64,000 nucleotides of DNA from Iningainema tapete BLCC-T55 (GTDB taxonomy: Bacteria; Cyanobacteriota; Cyanobacteriia; Cyanobacteriales; Nostocaceae), in assembly GCF_014698965.1 (NCBI RefSeq), contig NZ_JACXAE010000106.1:1-64000 (forward strand). Direction: 5' to 3'. The notes under the pieces are model-generated. The model had not been told where the DNA came from and ran no database searches. It saw only the letters and a program-made list of their open reading frames with translations. Positions within the stretch are counted from its first letter, which is position 1, and every line of letters begins with the position of its first letter. Position numbers and translations under genes: made by a program. Shown here one piece after another: positions 42,966 through 52,701 of the stretch.

Positions 42966-43745
42966 ATGAACTTTCAGCAATTTGTTAAGCAAGGCTACTT
43001 TATCCTGAGACAGGATTGTCTTGACACAACCTTGGAATCAAGTGAACTGGAGAGGTTTCACCAAAATATAGTCTTCTTCCACAAAGCAATGAGGAAGTTT
43101 TTTGAGCGACCAACCCAAGAAAGACTTTTGTTCAAATCAGATCAACCTAAAGATCTAAGAGTATCGGGATATCGTTGTGGCTATTGGCCTAAAGACATAT
43201 ATCAGGATGAATATGAAGGCAAAAAGTTCCCACTTGAGTACTATCACTCTCGAAATTTCTATTCCAATGAACGTGATAACTTCTTTATTCCTGAGAATGG
43301 ATTAGAGCCAAGCTGGAAAGATAACTTTGATGAATTACCTCATGAACAAGGCTATGAGATAGCTGGCTTTATAGATCGCCATATCCTTAAACCACTTCTG
43401 GAAAACTTAATTATCTATTTACAACCCAACAAGGTGCCATCCCTTATTCTTCAGGTTGGATCTACATATTATCGAGATAAGGTGATGCTAGGTATACATC
43501 GAGACAAAGGCTTTATCCAAAATATTGTTGGACCTGCATCAGGGTTAAGAATTCAACCAAGCAATAGTGCTACCCCTCAACCATTAACTCTTGATATTGG
43601 AGAAATACTCATTTATACAGGCTTTCAGTTTCAGGAGTATTTTGGGGGAATTCCTGCTCTTGACATTAAGCCCCTTTTGCATGAAGTTATAGCTGGTGAA
43701 GACAAAAGAATGAGTATTGTAGCTGCGGCTTACTTGAAGATATGA
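42966..43745 (+). CDS. 2-oxoglutarate/Fe(II)-dependent oxygenase-like protein
   Basis: About 259 residues from ATG 42966; a GTG nine bases upstream is in frame. A double-stranded beta-helix core with GIHRDKGFIQNI (HxD), a distal LLHEV His and KRMSIVAAAY (2OG-binding Arg) follows the isopenicillin-N-synthase-like pattern. The N-terminal part (FFHKAMRKFFERPTQERLLF) resembles the DIOX_N region. Likely an oxidative tailoring enzyme; substrate unknown. The following cyanophycinase-like fragment starts 10 bp later. Confidence 0.75.
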   Translation: MNFQQFVKQGYFILRQDCLDTTLESSELERFHQNIVFFHKAMRKFFERPTQERLLFKSDQPKDLRVSGYRCGYWPKDIYQDEYEGKKFPLEYYHSRNFYSNERDNFFIPENGLEPSWKDNFDELPHEQGYEIAGFIDRHILKPLLENLIIYLQPNKVPSLILQVGSTYYRDKVMLGIHRDKGFIQNIVGPASGLRIQPSNSATPQPLTLDIGEILIYTGFQFQEYFGGIPALDIKPLLHEVIAGEDKRMSIVAAAYLKI

Positions 43746-43755
43746 GGATACTGCT

Positions 43756-44049
43756 ATGCTCCACTTTATATCTTTTGTGGGAAGTTATCATATCTTCCCT
43801 AGCATAGGCGCTATCTCCTCGAATAATAATTTTTACATTCTTCCATCGTCAACTGGAGTATTTTTGACTGGTGGAGTACACGAGGGCGTCTGTAGAAAAC
43901 TGAAAGATACCGAACTCGAACAGCTTTTGTATCAACGATATCAAGAGCCAGGTTTCGTCATTGGTGGTACGAGCGCAGGTGTTCATGCAATATCAGACCA
44001 AATGATTGTAGAAAACAGTTGCTGTAAGCAAACTGCAAATGCCACTTGA
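43756..44049 (+). pseudogene. cyanophycinase-like (peptidase S51) fragment
   Basis: The frame carries VFLTGGVHEGVCRKLKDTEL and FVIGGTSAGVHAISDQMIVE, including the Ser nucleophile of GTSAG. Cyanophycinases are about 270 residues; only the first third is here, and it ends in unrelated codons overlapping the GNAT relic. A recombination joined the two fragments near 44020-44050. Confidence 0.78.
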
Positions 44050-44383
44050 GTCTATGCGCTTGAAAGTCATATGTAAAAACATAAGCACTATGGCAAGCTC
44101 TGGATATGGCTTGTTGCTCTATTGTAGTGATCAATTTCGTACCATAGCCAGTACCACGAATATTATCTGTAACCCATAAACTAGCTATATGCAACTATCC
44201 TAGACCAATTATCCCATCAATACCACCGACAATTTGGTTATCTTGGTCGCGTAGAAAAATCGTTAATGGTTCGTACTTATACTGACCCACCTTGGAAAAG
44301 TTATATTCAGAAATTTTCTGTTGCAGAAACTTCAAACTAGAAGGACTTGAATTGTGCTCACAAATAATTTTAAATTCACTCAT
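44050..44383 (-). pseudogene. GNAT acetyltransferase broken by one stop codon and truncated
   Basis: MSEFKIICEHNSSPSSLKFL ... IVGGIDGIIGLG, TAG (44195-44197), LHIASLWVTDNIRGTGYGTK. The frame is continuous apart from the TAG, which stands where the family has Trp (TGG to TAG). The acetyl-CoA loop RGTGYG is intact. After FQAH the normal C-terminal FYxKLGY motif is lost at the junction with the cyanophycinase-like fragment. Confidence 0.85.
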
Positions 44384-44529
44384 GGCGATAGGGGTAACGC
44401 CCAAAGGATTTCTGAAAAATCAGTGAGAACAAAGGCGAAAATTAGAAGAATTTGCAAGAAACTAGCTGCCTCTGGGTTTCACACTGGAATGAAAACAGCA
44501 TTTGTACTGAATGAGGCAGCAGGCGACCG

Positions 44530-45702
44530 ATGAAAGAACGAAGCAGAATTAACAGACGTGAGTTTTTGAGAGGAGCGACGGCACTGGGATCGCTTGGCAT
44601 GACAGGGATATTAGCAGCCCCAGCGATCGGCACACAATCAGCGGGACGTTTGCCCGGTTGCGGCGAGTTCGTGGTGCGGAATGCTTACGTAATGACGATG
44701 GATTCGGCACTCGGAGACTTGGCGAATGGTGACGTGCATGTGCGTAACGGCGAAATCGTTGCCGTTGGAACTAAGTTGGTTGCTCCAATGGCGGAGAATA
44801 TTGAAGGACGAAACATGATTGTCTTACCGGGTTTGATTGATACTCACTGGCATCTGTGGACTTCCTTGTTACGTAGTTTGTCCGGCGACACAAAAGAGCG
44901 CGGTTACTTTCCCATCTCCAAGCTTCTGGGCAAAGCGTATACACCAGAGGATATGTATCAAGCAGTGCGGTTTGCTACGGCTGAAGCACTATTTTCAGGA
45001 ATCACTACAGTACACGACTTTAATCACAATGTTCGCACCCTGGATTACGCACAAGCGGCTATGCGTGCGCTAACAAACGCGGGCATTCGCGCCCGTTTCT
45101 CTGATGGCTACTATCAAGGTCAGCCGTCAGAAGAAGCCACTCACTTTGGCAGTATTGCCAGTTTACAACGCGAATGGATTACAGACTCTAAAAATAATTT
45201 ACTGTCACTTGGATTTGCCCCGCGTGAGGTTTCTGTCTATAAGACGTACCGTCGCGATTGGGAAATGGCACGTAAAATGGAACTTCCGATCACGGTTCAC
45301 GCCAATTCTTCGCCTAGTGAAGCAGGGGAAATTCAACTGATGTCAAAACAAGGATTGCTGGGAAAAGACGTGCAAAACATCCATGCAACAGTGGTGACTC
45401 GTGCTGAAGTTGAGCAATTGGTAAACAGTGGTACATCGGTTAGCCTAACACCCTTTACAGAGATGCGTGGTGGATTCGGCTTTCCTACGATTGGGGAGCT
45501 TCTTGCGGCTGGCGTACTGGTTAGCTTAGGGGTAGACACGACAGCATTGGCGGGTAAGGCGGATATGTTTGCCATTATGAAAGCGATTCAAAGTGTCGGC
45601 ATTTTAAAACGGAACGGTCAGCTTACGGCGTTAAACGTTGAGCAATTAATCCGAGAAGCCAGAGATTCACTAGCCACCCTGCGCCGTCGTGCGAATATTT
45701 AA
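44530..45702 (+). CDS. Tat-exported amidohydrolase, probable internal deletion
   Basis: 390 residues. Tat signal NRREFLRGATALG, then metal-dependent hydrolase features: LPGLIDTHWHLW (HxH), GITTVHDFNHN, ITVHANSSPSE, SLGVDTTAL (Asp). Homologs of this type are about 450-470 residues. Between MFAIMKAIQSV and GILKRNGQLTALNVEQLI the segment containing the LGL...GSLxPGKxADLI region is absent, so about 70-80 residues seem to have been deleted in frame. The enzyme may be inactive. No neighbour suggests a substrate. Confidence 0.82.
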   Translation: MKERSRINRREFLRGATALGSLGMTGILAAPAIGTQSAGRLPGCGEFVVRNAYVMTMDSALGDLANGDVHVRNGEIVAVGTKLVAPMAENIEGRNMIVLPGLIDTHWHLWTSLLRSLSGDTKERGYFPISKLLGKAYTPEDMYQAVRFATAEALFSGITTVHDFNHNVRTLDYAQAAMRALTNAGIRARFSDGYYQGQPSEEATHFGSIASLQREWITDSKNNLLSLGFAPREVSVYKTYRRDWEMARKMELPITVHANSSPSEAGEIQLMSKQGLLGKDVQNIHATVVTRAEVEQLVNSGTSVSLTPFTEMRGGFGFPTIGELLAAGVLVSLGVDTTALAGKADMFAIMKAIQSVGILKRNGQLTALNVEQLIREARDSLATLRRRANI

Positions 45703-45770
45703 AGCGATATCCTGTGTCTTGGCAGTTCGTTAAAATTAATAACACCACTTACACAAAAGGACTAACAAAA

Positions 45771-46508
45771 ATGGTCACTCAAGTACCATCACCAACCCAA
45801 AAAGACATAATATACCCCGAAAGCGACGGACAGCCAATGGCAGATAACACCATACAATTTGAGTTAATTGTTTTTGTCAAAAAGAATTTTGATCTACTGT
45901 ATGCCAATAACCCTAACGTGTTCGTTGCAGGAGACTTATTGTGGTATCCCATTGAAGGCAATAACAATAAGCGCCGAGCGCCTGATGTTATGATAGTATT
46001 TGGCAGACCAAAAGGAGACAGAGGTTCTTACCTACAATGGAAAGAAGATAACATTCCGCCACAAGTGGTGTTTGAAATTCTCTCTCCCGGTAATACACCT
46101 AAAGAAATGATTGCTAAATATAAGTTTTATGAGCGCCATGGTGTGGAAGAATATTACTTGTACGACCCAGATACAAATGAATTGGCAGGTTGGTTAAAAT
46201 CTGGTGACGAATTAGTAGAAATAGAGCAAATAGAAGGTTGGGTAAGTCCTCGCTTGGTCACACGCTTTGAGGTTTCCAATGGTAAACTAGAAATTTATCG
46301 TCCCGATGGACAGCCGTTTGTTACTTATGAAGAACTAGCTCAAGCAGTAGAACAAGCTCAAGCAGAAGCAGAGCAAGAACGACTTCGCGCACAACAAGCT
46401 CAAGTAGAAGTAGAGCAAGAACGACTTCGCGTACAACAAGCCCAAGAGCAGTTGCAAGCTCTGCGCGCCTTACTTCGACAGCGGGGTATTAATCCGGACG
46501 AACTATGA
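45771..46508 (+). CDS. Uma2-family (DUF820) endonuclease-like protein
   Basis: 245 residues from ATG 45771 (MVTQVPSPTQKD), preferred over a longer frame starting at 45714. PD-(D/E)xK-like fold: RRAPDVMIVFG (Asp), VVFEILSPG (Glu), EEYYLYDP. The C-terminal 70 residues form a coiled coil with repeated AQAEAEQERLRAQQ units. The family is greatly expanded in cyanobacteria; its function is not settled (nuclease activity is suspected). Confidence 0.87.
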   Translation: MVTQVPSPTQKDIIYPESDGQPMADNTIQFELIVFVKKNFDLLYANNPNVFVAGDLLWYPIEGNNNKRRAPDVMIVFGRPKGDRGSYLQWKEDNIPPQVVFEILSPGNTPKEMIAKYKFYERHGVEEYYLYDPDTNELAGWLKSGDELVEIEQIEGWVSPRLVTRFEVSNGKLEIYRPDGQPFVTYEELAQAVEQAQAEAEQERLRAQQAQVEVEQERLRVQQAQEQLQALRALLRQRGINPDEL

Positions 46509-46530
46509 ACCCACAATTGCTGTAAAAACT

Positions 46531-49500
46531 TTAAAGGTTAGCTTTAACTGGGAGCGCAATCACAAACTCAGTCCCCTCGCCTATGGTGGAGTTAACCTCT
46601 ATTGTCCCTCCATGTTGTTCCACCACAATTTGACGGGCGATCGCCAATCCCAATCCTGTGCCTTTACCTACGCCTTTAGTGGTAAACAGATGATCGAAAA
46701 TTTTCTGTTTCACCTCAGCAGCCATGCCAATTCCATTGTCTTGAATGCGGATAAGGACGGACTGGCATTCGGTACCATCTCGCGAACAATCATTTGAAAG
46801 TTCAGTTTTAATTGTAATCCGGTTGGGCTGAGCTTGAATCTCTCTAAAGCTGCGTCCAGTATTTGATTCTTCCAAAGCATCAATAGCGTTAGCAAGAATA
46901 TTCATAAATACCTGATTTAGTTGTCCGGGGAAGCATTCCATGGAAGGGATATTCCCGTAATCAGTGACAACTTCAATTGCAGGTCGAGATTCCGAAGCTT
47001 TAAGGCGATGTTTGAGAATCAAAATGGTACTATCGATACCCTCATGAATATTTGCACTGACTTGATGATTGAGATCGGCTCGGGAAAAAGTGCGGAGGCT
47101 GGTACTGATACTGTTGATCCGATCGCACCCCAGTTTCATAGAGTCAATCATCTTTGGCAGGTCACACATAAGATAGTCTACATCAATTTCTTCAGCATGG
47201 TTAGCAATGTCGGCTGGTGATGCTTGAGTGCGATACAAGTTTAGATGTTCCACTAAGTCTCTAACAGTTTGCTGAGCTTCATTCAAGTTACCAGAAATGA
47301 AGCCCACAGGATTATTAATCTCGTGTGCCACCCCGGCGACCAGATTTCCTAAGGCTGACATCTTCTCACTTTGAATCAGCTGTAGTTGAGTTTGTTGCAA
47401 TTGTTGCAAAGCATTTTCTAGTTCCTCTGCTTTTTGATGCAACTGAATTTCAGCCTGCTTGCGTTCTGTAATATCATCTGCCAGTGAAGCAACCCCAATT
47501 AACTCGCCATCCGCATTCACTAGCGCGTTATTATACCATAAGCAAATGATAGTTTTGCCATCTTTCGTCACATTTTCGTTGATATTGTAGTTGCCGCCTT
47601 GCTCCAATATAATTTTGATTGAGACTTGAGCAATATGTTCTTGAATACTTTCAGGAACTAGGAACTGGAAGTGACGACCCAAAGCTTCTTCTGTCGTGTA
47701 GCCAAAGATTCTTTCTGCCGCAGGGTTCCAGTGAACGACATTGAAATTGATATCCCACTCGATTACTGCTAGTGGAGTTTGTTGAATCAATAACTGTAGT
47801 CTTTGTTGGGATGCTTGCAGTTCTGTTAGGGATTGTTTCAACTGCTGAGCGTAAATTTGTGACTCTTGATAAAGACGAGCATTTTCAAGAGAAATGGCGG
47901 CTTGAGTACACAGAAAGCTAGTGACTAAAAGGCGATCGCGACTGAAAACCCCCTTTGTGAAGCGATGTTCTAAATACAACACTCCCACCAAACTGCTTTG
48001 ATTGAGTATGGGCATACATAATACGCTTTGGGGCTGGTGCAATAGCATGTATTCACCTATCACTTCAGGAATGTCTATTTTGCCATCGTCAATTATGACT
48101 GTTTTTTGTGTCCTTTTAACGTACTGAATCAGCCGCACTGGAACCAAACTTGCGCCGTCGAGGGGTATGGTGTACTCTTGGGTGATAAACGACTCACTGA
48201 CCGATTCGAGCCTAGTGACAGCGCTGATTTCCCATTGATCAAACCTCGGCAGCAATAGTACACAGGTTTCTGCTCCAGAATTTTCCAAAATAATCTGCGT
48301 CAGGTTGCGGATGAGTTCTTCTAGCTGGATAGTGCTGGAAATGGCTTGGGCAGCTTTTAGTATGCTTGTAAAATCGAATACATCAGTAAAGCTGGTACTA
48401 GAAATTGAAGACAAGCTAAGGCTTGAAGGATGGGTAAAGGTAGCGAGGGTTTCGAGGGGATTGAAGCTAGATTTGGGTTGTTTCAAGATCGGCTGGAGCA
48501 ACTGGGGGTAGCGAGTTTCCAAATCGGCAATTTTAGCTAATGCTCCCCATCGGGCATAGCCGTAATAAGCTTCCTGCAAGTAGCCAGCGGCAACTTTTTG
48601 TTTACCCCAGTTCAGATAGAACTTAGCTGCCAGTTCATTGCTAAGGGCTTCTTCGTTAACGTATTCGTGTTCCTTGGCAAGGGCGACGGCGCGATCGTAG
48701 AGGTCGATCGCCTCCATGCGCTTACCAGAAATTTGTGCCATTTCAGCAGATAGCAACAGATATCGATGTAAAAAATTTTCCGGGCAATTATCTGCCCAAT
48801 TTTTCATCATTTGCTGATGCTGTTGTAGAACTTCCCAATACTGTTTTTTCTGTTCTAATGTAGCAGAAGGATAGAGCGCTGCTAGACTCAGTGGATAATA
48901 GAAGTAATACTGAATAATTGGAAAAAATCCAGAGTTTGCTGCTAGCGTTTCCTCTGCATCTTCTGCGGCTTTAACTGCATCTGAATAACGACCATAAAGA
49001 TAAGCTAGCTGTAGTTTGAGAAAAAAGTACCAGTTAATTCCATGCTCAAAGTTATGCTTTTGTCGCCAAATTTCTATATAGGGGACATTCTGGTCATTTT
49101 GATTGTTTTTATCGTACAATAAATCTGTGGTTTTATTAATACCTTGTAGGTGTAATAAAAACTGCTGTTGTAAAGTAAATGCATAGATCATATTTACATC
49201 GTTAGACTGCTGTACGTAGGTCAGATATTTTTCTGTTTCTGCATATATATCGGCTAAGTACCTACCTTGAATTAACATTGCCCAAATAATAAATGAAACT
49301 GCCCAAACACCAAACACTATATTTCCAGTTTCTTGTGAGATTTGAAATGATTTATAAGAAATAGGTAAATTTGTTTTTAAATGCTGATTATAGGGATTAA
49401 TGGTGTGTGCAAATATATTATTAGTTTTAGGTATGAATTGAGTGCTATTAAAGTGAAAATCAAGTTTTAGCCCTAGTTTACCGAATTCGTAAGCAGTTTG

Positions 49501-52434
49501 GTAATTACCTTGATTTGCCAGACTCATACCATAAAGGCAGTAAGCAAAACCAGAACTTTCTGCGTTACCATATTTTAAAGATAAATTGATCATCAATAGG
49601 GGAACCAGGTAACTGAGATCAGAATTTCCTTCCATGTAAGCTGATGCCCAAAGATCAGCTAAAAGACTCATACAGACCTTTTTAACTGGATCTGTCATTT
49701 CAGGTAGATTGAATAAATCTGCCGGACGAAACCCTTCAAGATTAACCTGCAATTTTTGAAGTTCAGTTTCGATGGCAGCCTGCTGAGCTTGAGAAATGAC
49801 TGGTAAGTTCATCCCCATGATGCTCAAACCTTTTAGTCCAGCTTCAATGGCAGCTGCAATATTTTCACCTTGAGTCATTTTCAAGTACATTTGAATGCCA
49901 TAAATTTCTGCCAGATCAAACTTATCTTGGGTCTTATTCAAGGCAAATTCAAACAGTTTCTCAGCCCGCTCAAAATTGCCAATTAAATATTCGCACTCTG
50001 CACATTCACGATGTAATTTCAAAGTAAGATTATAGTTAAGCAAATTATTATCAGATAGTAATTCTAGACCTATTGTGAAGTATTTAACAGCTGCTTTATA
50101 AGCAGTAGAAACTTTTGCTTTCTTTCCGGCAATTAAATTGAGTTGAGCTAGTTTATTTTTTTCCAATGGTTGAGTAATAAGGTTGATGCCCGCATTCAAT
50201 TGATTCACAATATCAAAAATACTGGTTTCAATCTCTTCGGGCGATTTATTTTGTAGCAGTAATTGTCCAATTTTTAGGTGAGTGGCTTTTTTCTGAGTTT
50301 CAGGAATTAAAGAGTAAGCAGCTTGTTGAACGCGATCGTGCAAAAACTTGTAGGAAGCAATGGGTGTAGTTTGCTGTTCAGTGATTTGTTGCTGATAAAA
50401 CTTATACACATGACTTTGAGGAATCACCATACCTTCTTGCAAAGCTTTCCACAAAACTGCTGCTGTTTTCATCTCCATTTGTTCAGAAACAATCGCTAGA
50501 GTTGCTAAATCAAACTGGTTGCCAATGCACGCCGCTAGCTTTAGGACATTCTGAGTAGCAACTGGCAATTTCTGCAGTTGAAGTGCCATGAATTCCACTA
50601 CATCATCGGTTAAAGAAAGCGATCGCACTTGTGTGATGTCACACTGCCAATGTCCAGCTTGAGCATCAAACTCAATCCATCCATCTTCATGCAGCGCCTT
50701 AAGAAACTGCGTACTAAAAAAGGGATTCCCTTTCGTTTTTTGATGAATCAAGTCGGTGAGGGGTTTTGCAACTGGTTTTGCACATTTAAGCGTATCAGCA
50801 ATCAGGGCATTTAAACTTGATGGACTCAGGGAAGTCAGAGTTATGATGTTCACTGTGGCAGAGAGTTTCTTAAGTTCTTCTAGCATCAACATCAATGGAT
50901 GAACTGGTGAAACCTCGTTATCACGATAGGCGCCAATTAGTAGTAAATACCCTACTCCTAAATTGCTCATCAACACCTGCATCAGATTTAATGAAGCCGA
51001 ATCCGCCCACTGTAAATCATCTAAGAATATCACTAACGGATGCATTGGTGTGGTGAACACCTGAATGAACTTTTGGAACAGTAGATTAAAACGATTTTGA
51101 GCGGCAGAGCCTGTAAGTTCTGGTACTGGGGGTTGTTCTCCGACAATCTGCTCCAACTCAGGAATTACTTCAATAATTACCTGGGCATTTTCCCCCAAGG
51201 CTACCATGATATCAGTTTTCCACTGCATCAATTGAGCATCAGCTTGAGTGAGCAATTGTGCCATCAAATCCCGCAACGCTTGCACAAAGGCAGATAGAGG
51301 CATGTTGCGATTGAACTGATCGAACTTGCCTTTGATGAAGTAGCCCCTCTGCCGCACAATGGGCTTGTGGACTTCGTTAACTATCGCAGTTTTACCAATG
51401 CCAGAAAAACCACCCACCAGCATCAGTTCTGTTGTGCCTTCACTGACGCGCTCAAATGCTGCTAACAACTTTTGTACTTCTACTTCACGCCCGTAAAGCT
51501 GTTCGGGAATATTGAAGCGATCGCACACATCCTGCTGTGCCAATGGAAACTGGGCAATTGTCCCTGTTTCCTGCCATGCTGACTGACAACACTCCAAATC
51601 ATATTTTAGTCCCAAGGCATTCTGATAGCGATCCTCCGCGTTCTTCGCCATGAGCTTGGCAACGATCTCTGAGAGTATGGGAGGTACTAATGGGTTTACT
51701 TGAGCTACTGGCAATGCTAACCTAGCAATGTGACAATGCATTAATTCCATCGGATCATCTGCTACAAACGGCAGTTGCCCCGTCAACAGTTCATAGAATG
51801 TCACACCTAAGGAATAAAAATCGCTGCGGTAGTCAATCCCTCGGTTCATCCTTCCGGTTTGTTCCGGCGACAGATAGGCAAGAGTGCCTTCAAGAAAATT
51901 AGGATTGTGGATTTCTTGGGTTTCTTTAGGTAACAATGAGGAAATGCTGAAGTCAATTAGCTTTACGTGTTTTGTTTGCGGCTGAATCAAAATATTGGCA
52001 GGTTTAAGATCTTTGTGAATTACCCGGTGGCGATGCAGATCTGAAAGTGTCTGTGCCAGTTGCACTGCGATGATCACAAAGTCTGAGATACTCAGGGGGA
52101 TTGGGCGCTCAGTCTCTGCTGCTAGTTGTTTGATATAATTCGACAAGGAAATGCCGCCCACATCCTCCATCACCAAAACATAGCCCTGACGATACTGCTC
52201 CAGTGCCAATATTTTGACTACACCATTAACTGCCAAATTTTGAGCAATTACGTACTGGTTGCGAAATCTGACTAATTCTCCAAAAGTTGGGTATTCATCC
52301 CGCAGCAGTTTGAGGACGACCGGATACTGGTCAGCTTGGCGAATGGCTTGATACACTAGTGTGCGCGTCCCGGCATATAACTGATTTGTGGTGCGATAAC
52401 CTGGTAAATCAATAGTGACGCTCGTCATTGCCAA
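46531..52434 (-). CDS. Ser/Thr kinase-AAA ATPase-GAF-PAS-histidine kinase hybrid
   Basis: 1967 residues. Ser/Thr kinase domain (about 12-275; VIHKDLKPAN; DFS instead of DFG at 161-163). AAA ATPase (about 315-620; GREVEVQKLL, Walker A GGFSGIGKT near 341-349, Walker B VIFLDDLQWAD). A long helical/TPR-like region (700-1330). GAF (about 1390-1540). PAS (about 1560-1680; VVHWNPAAERIFGYT). HisKA (GNLVAGVAHEINNPVG, His near 1700) and HATPase (NILANAIDALEES, GTGLGLAIARQIV). It is cytoplasmic, with no TM segment. Such multisensor kinases are typical of filamentous cyanobacteria. The response regulator is not adjacent. Confidence 0.95.
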   Translation of the reverse strand: MAMTSVTIDLPGYRTTNQLYAGTRTLVYQAIRQADQYPVVLKLLRDEYPTFGELVRFRNQYVIAQNLAVNGVVKILALEQYRQGYVLVMEDVGGISLSNYIKQLAAETERPIPLSISDFVIIAVQLAQTLSDLHRHRVIHKDLKPANILIQPQTKHVKLIDFSISSLLPKETQEIHNPNFLEGTLAYLSPEQTGRMNRGIDYRSDFYSLGVTFYELLTGQLPFVADDPMELMHCHIARLALPVAQVNPLVPPILSEIVAKLMAKNAEDRYQNALGLKYDLECCQSAWQETGTIAQFPLAQQDVCDRFNIPEQLYGREVEVQKLLAAFERVSEGTTELMLVGGFSGIGKTAIVNEVHKPIVRQRGYFIKGKFDQFNRNMPLSAFVQALRDLMAQLLTQADAQLMQWKTDIMVALGENAQVIIEVIPELEQIVGEQPPVPELTGSAAQNRFNLLFQKFIQVFTTPMHPLVIFLDDLQWADSASLNLMQVLMSNLGVGYLLLIGAYRDNEVSPVHPLMLMLEELKKLSATVNIITLTSLSPSSLNALIADTLKCAKPVAKPLTDLIHQKTKGNPFFSTQFLKALHEDGWIEFDAQAGHWQCDITQVRSLSLTDDVVEFMALQLQKLPVATQNVLKLAACIGNQFDLATLAIVSEQMEMKTAAVLWKALQEGMVIPQSHVYKFYQQQITEQQTTPIASYKFLHDRVQQAAYSLIPETQKKATHLKIGQLLLQNKSPEEIETSIFDIVNQLNAGINLITQPLEKNKLAQLNLIAGKKAKVSTAYKAAVKYFTIGLELLSDNNLLNYNLTLKLHRECAECEYLIGNFERAEKLFEFALNKTQDKFDLAEIYGIQMYLKMTQGENIAAAIEAGLKGLSIMGMNLPVISQAQQAAIETELQKLQVNLEGFRPADLFNLPEMTDPVKKVCMSLLADLWASAYMEGNSDLSYLVPLLMINLSLKYGNAESSGFAYCLYGMSLANQGNYQTAYEFGKLGLKLDFHFNSTQFIPKTNNIFAHTINPYNQHLKTNLPISYKSFQISQETGNIVFGVWAVSFIIWAMLIQGRYLADIYAETEKYLTYVQQSNDVNMIYAFTLQQQFLLHLQGINKTTDLLYDKNNQNDQNVPYIEIWRQKHNFEHGINWYFFLKLQLAYLYGRYSDAVKAAEDAEETLAANSGFFPIIQYYFYYPLSLAALYPSATLEQKKQYWEVLQQHQQMMKNWADNCPENFLHRYLLLSAEMAQISGKRMEAIDLYDRAVALAKEHEYVNEEALSNELAAKFYLNWGKQKVAAGYLQEAYYGYARWGALAKIADLETRYPQLLQPILKQPKSSFNPLETLATFTHPSSLSLSSISSTSFTDVFDFTSILKAAQAISSTIQLEELIRNLTQIILENSGAETCVLLLPRFDQWEISAVTRLESVSESFITQEYTIPLDGASLVPVRLIQYVKRTQKTVIIDDGKIDIPEVIGEYMLLHQPQSVLCMPILNQSSLVGVLYLEHRFTKGVFSRDRLLVTSFLCTQAAISLENARLYQESQIYAQQLKQSLTELQASQQRLQLLIQQTPLAVIEWDINFNVVHWNPAAERIFGYTTEEALGRHFQFLVPESIQEHIAQVSIKIILEQGGNYNINENVTKDGKTIICLWYNNALVNADGELIGVASLADDITERKQAEIQLHQKAEELENALQQLQQTQLQLIQSEKMSALGNLVAGVAHEINNPVGFISGNLNEAQQTVRDLVEHLNLYRTQASPADIANHAEEIDVDYLMCDLPKMIDSMKLGCDRINSISTSLRTFSRADLNHQVSANIHEGIDSTILILKHRLKASESRPAIEVVTDYGNIPSMECFPGQLNQVFMNILANAIDALEESNTGRSFREIQAQPNRITIKTELSNDCSRDGTECQSVLIRIQDNGIGMAAEVKQKIFDHLFTTKGVGKGTGLGLAIARQIVVEQHGGTIEVNSTIGEGTEFVIALPVKANL

Positions 52435-52532
52435 TCCTCAAAGTAAACTGCCTTAAATCTCTTTCTTAGAGTACCCAGTTTCGTAAGAAAATTTACAGCT
52501 ATGATTTGGGAGTAGCCCGTCTTATACCAATT

Positions 52533-52556
52533 CGTAATTCGTAATTCGTAATTTCA
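52533..52556. repeat. ATTCGTA tandem microrepeat
   Basis: AATTCGTAATTCGTAATTCG: several copies of an 8-bp AATTCGTA unit in the spacer between the kinase gene and rluD. Confidence 0.6.
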
Positions 52557-52701
52557 ACTGAGAAACCCAGTCTAGATCAGGGTTATGGGATCTGAATCTG
52601 TTGCTGGATTTTAGAGAATTGGTCTGAGACTTTGCCTCTTCGTTAAAATTAATAAAACTACTTACTCAAAAACGATCAAGAGAAATTTATCTGTGTAAAC
52701 T

